Shown piece after piece: positions 1 to 12,783 of a stretch of DNA of 64,000 nucleotides (positions within the stretch are counted from its first letter, which is position 1; every line of letters starts with the position of its first letter). The stretch spans positions 44,146,352 to 44,210,351 of the forward strand of contig JAAONU010000011.1 of NCBI GenBank assembly GCA_012932295.1, given 5' to 3'. Below the pieces are notes generated by a model. It saw only the letters and a program-made list of their open reading frames with translations. It searched no databases and was not told the DNA's origin. The translations under genes were made by a program, and so were the position numbers. The DNA is from Cyclina sinensis. Taxonomy: Eukaryota; Mollusca; Bivalvia; Venerida; Veneridae.

Positions 1-79
1 AGTCTAAAATAACGTCACATACCACGTGGTATGGCCACTCTGATAAAGACTACATAACCCTCTGATATTATTGTTTTTG

Positions 80-350
80 GAGCGGATCAGTGGTCCAGTG
101 GTAACGCGCTGGACTGGTAAGCCAGCGGTCCCGAGATCGATCGCCCGCGTTTCCATTAACAATTGTCTTTCGGATGAGACGTTAGACCGAGGTCCCATAT
201 ATCAGTGTTGTACACTGAGCATGCAAAAGAACTGGGGTGTCTCTAGAATGGGATGCTTTCTGTATCTTGCCACAACATAAAATAACTAATCTCTGCAGGG
301 GGCGTCGGTCAAATGGGCAAGCTAAATAAACTCAAGTGGAGAGAGAAAGA
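80..350 (+). repeat. tRNA-derived SINE, copy 1
   Basis: The 5' part reads as a tRNA-like head with a box A-like stretch (tggtccagtggtaacgcgct) and a degenerate box B near 132-145. The anticodon-loop position reads GGT, as in a threonine tRNA. Downstream is a body segment (gatgagacgttagaccgagg) that recurs almost unchanged in the copy at 7299, and both copies end near a GGGCGTCGGT/GGGCATCGGT motif. Head plus conserved body plus tail is typical of molluscan V-SINE or Meta-SINE type elements; I cannot choose between named families. The 3' end is approximate. Confidence 0.75.
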
Positions 351-359
351 GAGACATTA

Positions 360-1925
360 TTTCATGCTTAATTGAACAAATCTGTCCTGTGGTTAAAGCT
401 TTTGTTCGTGTCAAATGTCTACTTCCGTTATTGCCTAATAGTATTCTCCTTCACATGTGACATAATCATATTTTTTACGCTCGTATGTAATTAACAAAAG
501 CTTCTGGTTACATTTGCATCTTTTATAAGTTTGGTAACTGAATATCTGTAACTGGGAACATAACCAGGTATCTATACGTATGCCGTTAAGAGAACTGACC
601 GAATAAATTAAAGACAAGAAAGCTAACCGATATATACATGTATATACTTGTTAATCATGTAGAATACTTTTAAGACAGACCACTTCAGGAACATTTGAAT
701 CCTTGATTCACCACTGTATTCTTGTTTGATCAATTAAAGCACCAGCAGATTAAGGACAGATGAGTGCTCATTGACAAACAAACTAATCGCCTCGTTAATG
801 CATGTAACGATTTAAGTATTGATTTGTCTCATTGTGTTCTAGTATTTAAATGTCAGCTTATGGTGATTAGTTTATTATCTTTGAAGCTACTGGTTTTATT
901 TCCGTTATCTTAAAAGTCTAAAATGTCATCATCTCGACCTGGTCTTGCTTCGCAAGAATTCTGTTAGCTTGTCGATCATTCGTTTCCTTGTTAAAAGGTA
1001 AAGCACTCGTTAAGGACTTCTAAAAGCATGTAAAAATATAGTGACAAGAAGTACACACACACAACGGAAGAATTTTTAAAAGTTTGCTCGAGTTATTGTC
1101 CTTTAACAGTGCATCCAGTTTGAAGAGTTAAAACCAAGTAAAGTGTGACCCATTCTTCTTCCGTGTAACTTCTTATTTTTGTTATACATAGAACAATAGA
1201 AGAAATGACAAATGAGAAACGAACATAAATATGTTAAGCAAGTAACGTTGTTGTTTAATATGGTTTAAATATGATGCTATTAATGAAAATAAACTACGCC
1301 CCTTTCCAATTTTATGTCTATAAATGTCTTTATGTCTTGCATTTCAATAAAAATCTAATCAACAAACTCACTCTAAAACCTTTGATTTTAACGAAAAACA
1401 CATTGTGTTGTCGGTTATTAATAAATGGCGGAATGGAAAAACAGGGGAAGTAACTTTGTTAATGTTTTCAAAATGTGTAGTACATTCTCAATTATTCTTA
1501 AAGCAAGCCTTTTTTGATAAAATAAGAGTAAGAATTGTTACCTTTAGTGGAATTCAATGCGCTTTTCAGTCTAATAGTCGTTGTGATGTGGTAAAACTAG
1601 ACAATTCAATATAGTCATATGGCAGGGGCTGAACAGAGGGTTTAACTCACAACTTTTTGAATTGTTTCTCATATAAGTGAGAGTTTACCAAGTTTATAGA
1701 GTGGACAAAAAGTCATTATTCACATTAAATTTGATTAAAAGTATCCTATATACCAACCTCTTATAGCAGGTCAAATCGATCCGAATCATTATGGTTCATA
1801 TCTTTATAAAATGTTAATAACAAGACCTGTCCGCGGAAAGCACGCTCCACTTTTCTCAGTGCTGGATAATAAATTATAAGCCAAGTCAAACAATTGGCCC
1901 AAGTGAAAATAATTTGAGTAGCGGA
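360..1925. other. No gene seen
   Basis: AT-rich sequence. The open frames here (the longest about 69 codons) lack recognisable domains, splice context or codon bias. I see no repeat family member. Confidence 0.6.
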
Positions 1926-1969
1926 TGGCAAGTACCTACTCATGTAAGATGAAAAAAACAATTTATTTT

Positions 1970-2570
1970 GGCAAGGGTTTTTGGGGAGGGGGGGGGGGGG
2001 TTAAGGAGGAATGGGGGAAGGTTGGGGTGCAGGAGGGAATTACTCATTCAAGATATTTTTGGAGTGTGTGTTTGTGTGTGGGAGGGGGTCTTGTGATAGG
2101 TAGGGGGTTGAGGATGGATGGGAAATCAAGTACCTACGTATTAAAAAAAGTTGGGCGAAGGTTGGGGGGGTGGGGGGGTAATAAAAAAAGGAAACAAATG
2201 TGTGTGTGTGTGTTTGGGGGTAACGCGGGGGAGGGGGGGGGGGGGCTCGGGGGATTCAAGTACCTACATATTAAAAAAAATAATGGGAAAAAAATAGTGG
2301 GGGTCAACATGAAGAGCGAGTAGGGGTGGGGTTTATTTCAAAGCTTAAGAAATTGTTTTCCTATACAGGAGAAAAAAAAAAGATTTTTGGGGGTGGGGAT
2401 GGGTTGGGGGAGGGTCTGAGGGGGGGAACCAAGTACCTACATACCTTCATATTTTAAACAATAAAAAAAACTGTTTTTTGGGCTGGGGTTGAGGGGGTGA
2501 GTCAAGTACCTACATATTAAACAAAAGTTATAAAAAATAACATATTTTGGTGGGTGGGGTGACGCGAGTT
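1970..2570. repeat. G-rich imperfect tandem repeat with AAGTACCTACATATT motif
   Basis: Long G runs (1986-2000, around 2165-2180 and 2230-2246) alternate with a recurring block AAGTACCTACATATTAAA at about 1929 (variant), 2128, 2258, 2432 and 2503. The spacing is irregular, about 70-200 bp, so this is a degenerate tandem array rather than a simple microsatellite. The G runs could form G-quadruplexes on the plus strand. The motif also occurs in reverse complement (GATGAGTAGGTACTT) near 9523 and 14006. Confidence 0.75.
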
Positions 2571-3099
2571 GAAATAGAGGCATTTCTTTGCAAAAATAAA
2601 TTTGAGGGTTATCTGCCCTTGTGAAATGGTGTCGCATTTTGATAGTGAACATGTATTCTTAATTTGAAATAAATAGCTTTGATAGTTTCTGAGAAACGGA
2701 CCTTAACAAAAATGTTAACCAATGCCGACACCGACGAGAGGGTCATGACAATAGCTCCACTATTTTTGTTCGAAAAGTGGGGCTAAAAATGAAGAACATA
2801 CTATAAACTGGTCGTAATTCTGATGTTATTTCTGATTTTAGAACTTTTAACTTTTGTATAAATCATAAAACACATAATACCAACTAAAAATGTTAAGAAC
2901 CCGAACTCATTCCGTTTAAGAGGTAATATCTGATGAAATCTTATGAAACGTATATAGAGAAAAATATTATTCAAGGGGAGATAATCAACATGTTCTCTTG
3001 GTTTCATGGTAAACGTTTCAGCTGGACAACGTGCCATTCAATATCATATACCCTAAGCTTCAATGCTATATAGGTCTACAAAAATACCCACAGGGGGTA

Positions 3100-3119
3100 A
3101 TGGGGGGGGGGGGGGGGTT
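3100..3119 (+). repeat. Poly-G tract
   Basis: An almost uninterrupted run of about 16 G following GGGGGTAAT. It is isolated from the G-rich array upstream. Confidence 0.9.
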
Positions 3120-3379
3120 ATGGTAGCCCTGCGTCTATGATGAGCTGTCAAACGGCAAATGAAAAAATGGAGTCTTTTAAGGACAAGAACAAATTATAAA
3201 AGTAAAACATTCTAGTCTTGATATCTTGCTAAAGAAAATACCAGCGTTGCTCTAAAATCGCCATTATCACCACAACAACATGAAATACTGGTATACAAAA
3301 AAACATAGCTGTAAATATTTTATATTAAAGTATCAAATAGTGACGTCAGTTTATCATCCATGTCAGGGCCAGGAAGCCC

Positions 3380-3900
3380 ACATTGCCCTTAATCACGGGA
3401 TAAACATACATTTTCCATGCGATTTTTTTTTTACCAAACTTGAACAGAATGATCATTATAAAGTGCCGCAGCGCATAGTCTCCGGCTTTTGCAATTCGAT
3501 ATTTTAGCATAGTTATTGCCCTTTGTTTAATTCTACTTAATATTGATTCTATGCACAATTCCTAATATTCTCCTATGATGATCGTCTAACTTTCATAGAA
3601 TGATTATTATCAAATGTCACAGTTCATATTTTCATGATTTTTAGATTCGATTATTTTAGCATAGTCGCTGCACTTTGTTAAATTCTACTTCAAAAAGTTT
3701 CTGTGCAAATCTCTTGCAATTCTTATGCAATTTTCATCAAGCTTTCACAAAATTATCATTATCAAGTGCTGCAGCTCATATACTCAGGCCTTTGCGATTC
3801 GATCAGTTTTTGTCGAGTTATTGCTCTTTGTTTAATTTTAATCAATATTGCCTCTGTATGTATCTCAAACAATTTGTAATTGAACTGTATTTTCACTTAT
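3380..3900. repeat. Tandem repeat, period about 151 bp, three units
   Basis: Three diverged units start near 3449 (ATGATCATTATAAAGTGC), 3600 (ATGATTATTATCAAATGT) and 3752 (ATTATCATTATCAAGTGC). Each continues with a GATTCGAT...TTATTGC.CTTTGTTTAATT core. A partial unit appears to precede them. The spacing is 151 and 152 bp. No coding potential is conserved between units. Confidence 0.8.
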
Positions 3901-3904
3901 AGTG

Positions 3905-6790
3905 TTCAACTGGAGAATAAAAATCCAAAGGTGAAAAGTTAGGAAACTGTTTTTAAACTTTTTCTGTAAAAGACATGTGGTGACCTATGGGTACAAAACA
4001 CTAGATATAGTATAATTTTTATTTGAAACGCATCAGTTTTTGGAAATCTATTTATTTTACCAGCCATGCAGACAGGTAAAGGACATTAAAATACTCTTAC
4101 CTATGAACGTAAGGGTACTTTGTTCAGTTCACAGACTGCAAAATTTTTGGCACAATTGTTAAAAGTAACATGAAGTTGTTACTACCACGACTGTGACCAA
4201 TGCAATGTTTCGGGGGCATTCGTGTCTATGACACATTTCTTGTTTCAGTAAAATTCAAATAAATATATTAGTAATTACGACAATACCCATCTTATGGTTT
4301 AGTCATGTGATGAAAAGAATCTTACACTCGAAAATATTTCCTCCAGGAATAATGTGATTAAGCTAGCCGGAGGATCGCCTAATATCTTTTCTCCTTAACT
4401 CGTTAAATGAATGATTTTATGAAAAGAAAACTCGTGTCGAATCCTGTATGTCTGAAATATACACCACCAAAGAACAAAGAAAATTGCCGTTCTGTGGCAT
4501 AAAAGAATCTTATCAATACCTTTCAAGTATTTAAGATAAGAATTAGCTGAGATTGTCCCAAAGCAATTGCATTAGTAATGAATTTTAAGCAAATTACCTC
4601 TATACTATTCCCTCCAGGTCAGATAATCCATTCCAAATAATGGAAAAGCATACATATGGGCATTTGTGTCATGAACGTTTTAAGAAGCATCTCCAACTTG
4701 CACGCTTTTTAGATTCCCTTTTTCGTAACAGCCTAATGATGTTAGGGTCATAGATGACGACGGACTTAGTGTCGTAAAGGGTTCATATACATGTAGTCCA
4801 GACCAATCATCTATATAAATAAAAACTTTGAAAATAAAATACCAGTTTACAATGATTGTAAAAAAAACCTCGAAAACCACTAAGCAGACTTTTGAAAATA
4901 AGTTGAAGATATGACAAACAAGAAATATCTTTAAAAAAGATGATTGACGTAGATACAGTACAAATTTTATGACCCATAACGTGTATAGTTTTCGGACATT
5001 GGCATATTATGTTGAGCGCACTTAGTAATCCTTAACAGTTTAGGCTATAAACAAAAAATGTTGAGTTTAATGCCAAAAGTGTCAGTATCATTTTCAGTAA
5101 AATAAATTAAATATATAGTCATATCTTTTATATATTTATTCCATTTAGTGCAAATCTTCATGATTATAACGTTTTGATATTTAATTTATGGATGTATTAA
5201 TGGTACTATTAATGCATTACTTTCAGAGGCAGTTGAACCAACAATTACGAATTAACAGCAACACTTTTAACCAATGGCAAACTTCCTTCTTCAGCTGAAG
5301 ATTTTGTATCTAACAATTTCATTCGTTAAAAACGTAGACCAATGCAACTGAACTAAAAGGCACATCACGAATCGGATACTTCATAATTATATTTCATAAT
5401 TCTGGCCTTTCGTTGCATTTTGGTAACTACAATTCAAATTATCTTTCATGCAAATTATTACAATTAAAGTACATTTTAATCACCATAATTCATTATACAA
5501 CAAACAAATTGAATGCCATTAAGGTTTTTGACGTTATTTCCTCTCGCTGATTGAATGAAAATTCTCAAAGGAAAACTAAGCAATGAGCTCCTGGCATTTT
5601 TCGTTGTTTGTATGTAACCTATTTCTTTCATGTAAACAGTAAAATCTAACGAACAGCTCGTGAAAGAAAAAAGCAAAAAACTCTCATGACATGATATCAC
5701 CAACCCATTTATATTAAAATCGCTTTTTTTTATTTTTGAGCAGGGATAATGAGCAATATACTATTTTGCACATGTTTTTTTCGTGGCAATTTTTTCGAAA
5801 GTTTATATATAAAACGTATTCATTGATAAAATGAACCAAAAGTATAAAAAGTGAAATTGACAGCTACGCTAGAGAATATATCCAATGCCTACCAAAATCA
5901 CACTGTAATCAATAGAGCTGTCTTTGCACATTTCCTTGAAGTGTTCTCAGCTTTCTATCGGAGTTACAGGCTTTGATTTTGCTACATCACTGACAAGAAA
6001 ATTACCAACTGTGTAAAACAATGTTTGTACTGAAGTCATGATTGAGTTACAATCAATATTTTCAATTAAGAGATCGTGTTTCTGGAATTATTTATGTAAT
6101 TTCAGATGCTTGTTCTATTGACGATAGGGTATGTAATGCGTACATTCGTAACAACTTTGTTTCTCTGCAGACATTTTTGTTTCGATCGAAGATACGTAAT
6201 GTGGTAAGAATGTCGCTATATTCTAACAGAAGCCATCAAGGTTATACTTCTGCTTTTAATAACCAATCCTTATAGTATTTATATCGTAACGATGGATGAA
6301 ATTAATCCGAGATATGTAACGGACAAAACAAATATTTAAGTTAGTCAAAAGGCAATAGTTTGATAATTTTTCTTTAAGTTTGAATTGACTGAACGTGGCG
6401 AGCAATGTATTATCCGTCAATTAACTATAATTTGTTAGGGATATTCCATACCCCCCTTTATTTTTAACTTTAAAACGACCTTGTGTCTTCCAGTGTCACT
6501 GTGTTTGGTGAAACGGCACTGATGTCGCAGGATTTATTGTCTAAACAAATGTTATGTTTTCACTTACACAGATATTGAAAATATAGCAACAAATATCTAG
6601 CTCAATCAATTTCTTTTAAAATCCCTGGATACCGTTTCGATCACGAACACTTGGCATGGTATTAGAACAAACTGTAGAAAATAATATAAATAATGACAGA
6701 ATCAATCAAGAAGCAAGGAATAGAGCTAGTGTGAAGATACTGTGATTTACATTGTAAAGTTATGCATATTCAAGAAAAAGACAAAAAAGG
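3905..6790. other. No gene seen
   Basis: AT-rich sequence. The open frames at 4680-4880 (minus), 5476-5703 (minus) and 6042-6275 (plus) are 66-77 codons long, with no recognisable domain. I identified no mobile element. Confidence 0.55.
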
Positions 6791-6794
6791 CGAT

Positions 6795-7040
6795 AGAAGG
6801 AAGACTTTAAGACTAGAACGCACAGGAGGCTGTAGCTTAAAACGTGGAAGATTGCCGGCCATTAAGCGTGATGATTTATTCTCATAAAAAGTAAACATTT
6901 CTGCGTACCACTACTTTAAAGTATGAAACTTTCAAGATCAAAATATAACCGAGGTTCAACGTTACTGAAAATAAATACCATTTTTTTCAATCAAACATAA
7001 AGTTCTTATGGTCAAACTCATTGTCTCGACTTTGACACTT
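6795..7040. repeat. Left part of a diverged local duplication (homologous to about 16760-17030)
   Basis: The stretch AGGAGGCTGTAGCTTAAAA followed by CGTGGAAGATTGC here corresponds to AGGAGGTTGTCGCCTAAAA followed by TGTGGAAAATTGC near 16790. Both continue with AAGC(A/G)TGAT(A/G) and later a matching TC(C)AATCAAAC. This marks an old duplication whose right end lies near 15320 in this copy and 18320 in the other. Confidence 0.6.
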
Positions 7041-7298
7041 ATAAGACTATTCATAAGGCCTCTCCATTTAAACGTTAAGTTTCAGCAACAAAAGAATGCT
7101 TGTAAAATACGACACCTTTTCAGTAAGCATTTTCCTTTGGTGTTGTCAAATATGAATTTTTTTTCGATTGATAAAATATAACCATACTGCGGGTGGCTCA
7201 CCTTTTTATTTCTTTCAAGATCGCGTCTACGATTGACAAGTTCTGCGAGCTATATTATGATAGCTATATAATAATCTTCATGACTGAGAATCAGCCTA

Positions 7299-7595
7299 GA
7301 GCGGATCACTGGACCGAAAGTAACACACTAGACTGGTAATCTAGGTGTCGGGAGATCGTTCCCCACTCCCCAACTAACATTATTATTGTCTTTCAGGTGA
7401 GACGTTAAACCGACATCCCATGTACCAGTGTTATACACTGTACATGGAATAAAAAACAGGGTTAGCTCTTGAATTACATGCTTTCTGTATCTTGTACTAT
7501 CCCCCGCAACATAAAATAATTAATCTCTGCGAGGGCATCGGTTATATAGGCAACCGGTACCGACGATACATAAATAGGGATAGAGATGACTCAGC
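7299..7595 (+). repeat. tRNA-derived SINE, copy 2
   Basis: Same family as the element at 80. It has the head GAGCGGATCACTGGACCG, an anticodon-like GGT (CTGGTAATC), the body GTGAGACGTTAAACCGACATC, a stretch around GTGTTATACACTGTACATGG, and a tail with CTCTGCGAGGGCATCGGT. The box B region is decayed, so it is probably inactive. It lies just upstream of a LINE remnant. The end is approximate. Confidence 0.75.
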
Positions 7596-7610
7596 TCATC
7601 AGAACGTTAA

Positions 7611-7870
7611 TTATGCTTACTCTGCAATAGCATGGATATAGAAGACGAGTTTCATTTTATTTGTAAATCTAGATGCTTCGCCAATTTACGAAAACATATC
7701 TTAACCAAGTTTACTATATTAATCCGAAAGTTTCACAAATAAAAGTGTTAAGACGATGTACAACGTACAAGTCTGAAAAAAATTCCTGTTCCGTTCTGTT
7801 AAAGCCATGGAGAGAGGTAGTAGGTCATATTAGATTCAATAAAATTTCATACTTAAAATACCTCCAAACA
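7611..7870 (+). pseudogene. Non-LTR retrotransposon C-terminal remnant (zinc-knuckle region)
   Basis: One frame gives CLLCNSMDIEDEFHFICK followed by a segment ending in LRKHIL before stops at about 7743 and 7752. The C-x2-C ... H-x3-C arrangement with an acidic EDE before the histidine is the zinc-binding motif near the C terminus of many animal LINE ORF2 proteins. The reading then moves to another frame up to about 7870. It is a frameshifted, stop-containing fragment with no reverse-transcriptase core here. Confidence 0.6.
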
Positions 7871-8261
7871 TTCTTCTTCTGATAGACGTTGTTTCTGTTA
7901 TTACAGATTTAAAGGAAACATAGTAAATTCATACATGTATAGTTTAGAAGCTGCGCATGAGCTGAAGGAGCAAACATTTGAAGATTTCAATTTTATCTTT
8001 ACGAAATATGCCATTCTCATGAAAACGTGTTTGATAACACATTGCTGTAAGCATTCAATTTATTCTTTCCTATTGTAGATGTTTTTTTTGGCAGTATGAG
8101 GCAGAAAGGATTCAACAGCTCAATTGCAGTTTAACTTTTGAATTACGTCATTGAATCGAATGTTTGCTAACCGCTGTTATTTCTTTATTTTCCAAAAAGT
8201 TTAAGTAGGTACATTTTGTCTTAAAAAATGTCTTTCCGTTTTAAACCGTTTGTTCTTAGAT

Positions 8262-9803
8262 TAGTAAAGCCTTGAAGTCAGATCTATCAAATAAAGGCAA
8301 TCACCTTGTTTCGAACGTTTTTAGAACTATTGTATTGAAATATATAAATCAATATGCTCCATCCCTAAGGTTGAGAAATAAAATGAATTAATTACAGTAA
8401 CACATTACAATGAAACTCCCACAGCATAATTTCTGAGAAGCTTGCATCAATATTGCATCAGTTATGTGAAATTTAAACAACTGAAAATTAGATTACAAGT
8501 TGTACAAAACAAAGTTATTAGATTTATTCATGGGTACAATTTTGCAACATCTTTGAAAACCACTGATTTTAAAAGCATCGGCTGGCTTAATATTGAAAAC
8601 AGGGCCAAGCGGCTGAGACTCGGTCATGATTATAAGGTATTTAATAAAAATGTCCATGTTACATGTATAAAAATTTAAGTTTAGTATCTGATATACATTC
8701 TCACAAAGGCAGACATAACAATTGGAATTTTCATGTAAATAATTGAATTATTATTTTCAAGGAATTCAGGACTGGAGCAATCTCCCATTTGATGTAAATT
8801 ATTCTAAAAGAAAGTTAAATCTCAACGGAAATTTTGAGAAAAGATGAAAAGTCTAATTTTATATTTCATTGATAGTTATTTATTAGCTCATCTATTTCGA
8901 AGAAAAAAACGAGGTATAACGGTCACAGAGTTGTCGTCGGCGTTGTGCAAAATCTTTAATCAAGCTGATTATTCATAAACCATAAGGCTTAGAGTTTTGA
9001 TATTTGATGTGTAGGATTGTATAACAGACCTCTACCAGTCTGGTTCAAATCATGACCCTGGGTCTGAATATAGTTGTATAGGAAAACCGTTGAAAATCTT
9101 CTTCGCTAAAACCGCTTGACACAAGATTGTTCACATAATGTCCCTGGGTGAAAATTAGGCCCACCCCAGGGGACACTTGGTTTTGCATAGACTTATATAT
9201 AAAAAAAAATTAGAGGGAAGGCACGTAGCCTAGAACTTAACTATTTACTTACATGGGATGGGAACGTACTTATTTTCCCACCCTGCATGGGACCCCTTGA
9301 CTTTACTAGACCCCCCAACAAAAAAAAAAACAACAACAAAAAAACAACAACAACAACAAAAAACATTTTCATTTCTTGTTTGTTTTGTTATGCATAGGTA
9401 GTCCCTCCATAAATTGTTTTTGATTGTTTTTATGCATATCAACTTGTTCTTATTTCTTTTTTAAACCCCCCCCCCGCCATCACCAAAAAAACAATTTTTC
9501 TTTTTTCTCTCTTTTTATTGGATGAGTAGGTACTTTCATTTTTTGCTCTTGTTTTAAAGATGTACTGTATGTCCATTTGGTTGTTGTTGTAAAGTTAACG
9601 TTACAGTATTATTTTTTCTGCCTAGGATACAATGATATATAAAAGCATTCTGTGATGATATAATGATAAATGTTTTGATTGTAATTCTTAGCACAACCAA
9701 CGTTTTTGAACCAAGACCTTTACTTGGAAATAGATTTAAAAATTTAAAACATTCATTGGTTATCTTGTGTTGAATATAGATTTGAGATCAATACTCCACT
9801 TAT
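8262..9803 (+). repeat. Direct repeat U1 flanking the minus-strand LINE (left copy)
   Basis: This 1.54-kb unit recurs at 12784-14641. Over the first 400 bases I count roughly 15 differences, so identity is about 95% by eye. The first 180 bases or so also match 17510-17690, where the LINE-derived remainder is absent. The rest holds a LINE C-terminal fragment, its 3' region and an A/C-rich stretch (9305-9365, 9466-9500). The unit ends exactly where the LINE on the opposite strand begins. Confidence 0.85.
8442..8678 (+). pseudogene. LINE ORF2 C-terminal fragment in U1
   Basis: The frame reads LQVVQNKVIRFIHGYNF, then TDFKSIGWLNIENRAKRLRL. This resembles the segment after the reverse transcriptase of many metazoan LINEs, which typically has LQ-x2-QNK-x2-RF(I) and later a (W)L-x-(I/V)-x2-R-x3-L pattern. 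Only this C-terminal part remains, consistent with a 5'-truncated insertion starting near 8442. It differs in family from the minus-strand LINE at 9804-12783. The homologous empty site near 17690 lacks it. Confidence 0.6.
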
Positions 9804-12783
9804 ATACTCTTTATTTCCCAAAACGAATTTGGATTATATAAACAGTACAAGGAAAAAGAATACAGTTATGAAAACGAGTAACATAAATTGTAACAACAGA
9901 ACACATGTACATAAATGGATATGAAAATGACAATGAAGTGTAGTATACAACATAAAGATAAGCATTATTTATACAACATAAAGACAGACATTATTGAATA
10001 ATGTGAAATTTGTTCTATTAAAAAAAAAAAAAAAAAAAAAAAAATCTATCCTTTACTGACAAGAACAAATAAACTTGTGTAAAGCATTATGACTAAGTCA
10101 GAAAGATGGCTTCTTAAAAGAGGTGGTCGCTGATTATAGGTGTGCATAGAAACAATAAAATACTGGCATTAGGTTAACTTTCTTGGCAATAAGCAGGGAC
10201 ACAACTTTGTACAGGTAACCACTGACTTTGGTTTGACTGCAGAGTGTAAGGCTATTTTCCTCGGTAATTTACATATTTGACCAGATCTTGAACGAAACGA
10301 AAAATCAAGATAAGGTACTATGTATATCTAGCTGTGCAGTTTAAAACAACTTTGTAACTCGAACATAAGATTAATTAACAAAGGGTAAAAAGTGTTTTTC
10401 TGCCATGAGTAGACATTTTGAAACAAAAGAAATGGCTATGCGTAAAAAATGCTTATGAATCTTTTTGTCGGTTATAGAAAAGGTTCTTCTGCCTATCAGA
10501 ATATGCAATTTTTCCTCTGTTGTGCAACAGTCAACTAGCTCATGTAATAAATCAGAGCTGAAATACCTCTCAATTTTATAAATGAATGTTTTCCGTATAT
10601 ATTCTGTTAGACAACATTCGAAAACAGCATGTTTGTAAGGATCATAATACAATATTCCGCAGATACAGCATAAGTACGGAATTTGAGAAGCATTGAAACC
10701 AGCATTAGTAATCCAAAGTTTACTAACAATATAAGCATGAGATAAACTACTGGGGTCAGTGGCACATTCCCATATGATTGCTCTTTCTATATTAGAGTGT
10801 AACAATCTAAATCTGCTAAAACTGTCATCAACTTGTAGACGAGTTCGCCAGGTACAAGTTTCAAAATTGTGAATTTGAATTTTACAGATTTGTTTCCACG
10901 CATGTTTGTTTGGAAAATTACCTGTCTGTATATAGTTAATTAGGTGATGGGCTAACTGAAATTTTTGCAGAATTTTTATAACATCAGGTATAAAACCTTT
11001 CTGTTTTTCAGTAGTACTACATGTATACATAGCTAGGCGGAAATTAAAGACCTGCTTACATAATAAATTAGGTGGCATTCTACATAGATTTCCAAGAAAG
11101 CTTAATTTGCGTTTATCAACTTCTGATAGCATTGAGTGCCATCCAAGCATACTTAAAGATATATCTGTTCTCGTAGAGATAGGAAAATGCTGACATTTCT
11201 TTGCAGCTAGTCTTGAAAAACGCTCAATTGATAAGATATCTGAGTGGTTCAAATTATTCCAGAGTTCTGCACCAAACAATAATCGTGGAATACAAATTTT
11301 TGAAACAATAGATGCTGATACGATAGGATTCGTGTACTTTGAACTAATAACAGAAAATAAAGAAAAGAAAGCGGACTTAGCTTTGTTTAAACCATTTTGA
11401 ACTTTTTCAGAGTCTTTTAATTTATCGTTAAGGTAGACCCCTACATGCCTTACTGAATTACAAAGTTTCATGCATTTATTTCCTAGAAAAAATGACAATT
11501 TGTTTGTCGTGCGACTGTGGGGAAATACGATTACATGACTTTTTTCTGCATTCATTATAAATCTGTATTTACATGTGTATATGTAGGTAATATCTGACAT
11601 TTTCTGTAGGTTGGACGGACTTGTTGCTGCGAGAGCAATATCGTCTGCTAAGGTTATATTTCCGGTTTGATATGACCTTATACGCGTACCAAGCTTACTA
11701 TTTTCAAGCGAAATAAGCAAGTCATTTATGAAGAGGTTATATATCCAAGTGGATAATACCCCACCTTGTCGAATACCTTGGAGTACACAGAAGAAATCTG
11801 ACTGAATACTATTTACAAAAATACAGCTTGACATGTTAGTGTGCGCGTCAACTAAGAGTGACCACATTTTCCCTTTTATACCTAATTGGTTTAGTTTATG
11901 GAAAACTCCGTTCAACCAGACCGTATCAAAAGCCTGTCTTGTGTCAAGCATAGCTACATAAACTTTGCTATGAAGCTCTATATTGTGAAAAATTGATTCC
12001 TGTAGCAAGAATGAAGCAGTAACTGCCCCTAGATTACTTTGATATCCATTTTGCTGCGGGTTTGGAAATTGAAAATTTAATTTTGATGACCACGTGTTTA
12101 ATATATCGTGTAGGATTTTTTCAAAGAGTTTGTATATGACTGGAAGAAGTGTTATTGGTCTGTAATTTTTTGGATCAGACCTTGACTTTCCATTATCTTT
12201 GTAAACAGGTATAATCATGCCCTTCTTACATGCATCAGGGAATTTTCCCTCTTCAATTATTCTGTTAAATAGTTCTGTTAATATAGCCCAGAGGAAAGGT
12301 CCACCATATTTGATATGTTCATTCACTATTCTGTCAAAGGACCCGGCTTTGTTATTAGGTAAGGATCGAACATATTTTTCAATAAAATTAATTGTTAACA
12401 AGGGGAGTAACTCCGGGGAGTTTTCTATATGTGGGGCACAGGATTTGATTCTTAATATTTCCTCTTCAATATATTTTTCATGATTTCTGTCAAAGGTTTG
12501 AGACTGTAAGGGAGCATATAGCCGTTGAAAATGATTGAAGAACTCGTTTGCTATAAGTAATGGATCTCTGATTGTGCCATTTTCAGTATCAAGTTGCGTA
12601 CAAATTGACCTTTTTTTGCCTTTTCTGTTACTTATAAGAGACCAAAATAAACGATTGTCACACTCTGCAACTGCGTTTAGTTGATTAATGAAATTCTGTT
12701 CTACGTTTTGTATAGATTTCATTTGGACTCTCTGGAACTCTTTCTTTAAAATTTTATATGTTTTATAAGAGTCATACATATAA
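9804..12783 (-). mobile_element. 5'-truncated non-LTR retrotransposon (LINE)
   Basis: A 2.98-kb element on the minus strand, bounded on both sides by the direct repeats U1 and U2. It contains the reverse-transcriptase ORF and about 570 bases of 3' untranslated sequence. The 5' end is truncated inside the ORF: no apurinic-type endonuclease domain and no ORF1 are present. No terminal poly(A) is visible at the 3' junction, which reads AATAAAGAGTATA on the minus strand. The ORF has no stops or frameshifts, so the copy is probably fairly young. Confidence 0.85.
10021..10043 (+). repeat. Poly-A tract (poly-T on the LINE strand)
   Basis: About 23 consecutive A lie inside the 3' untranslated region of the minus-strand LINE. 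On the element strand this is poly-T, so it is not the element's own poly(A) tail. Confidence 0.9.

Noticed and set aside
1925..2323. 132-codon plus-strand open frame
   Set aside because: It is almost all Gly, Lys and Val from G runs and crosses the tandem repeat; it is a composition artefact.
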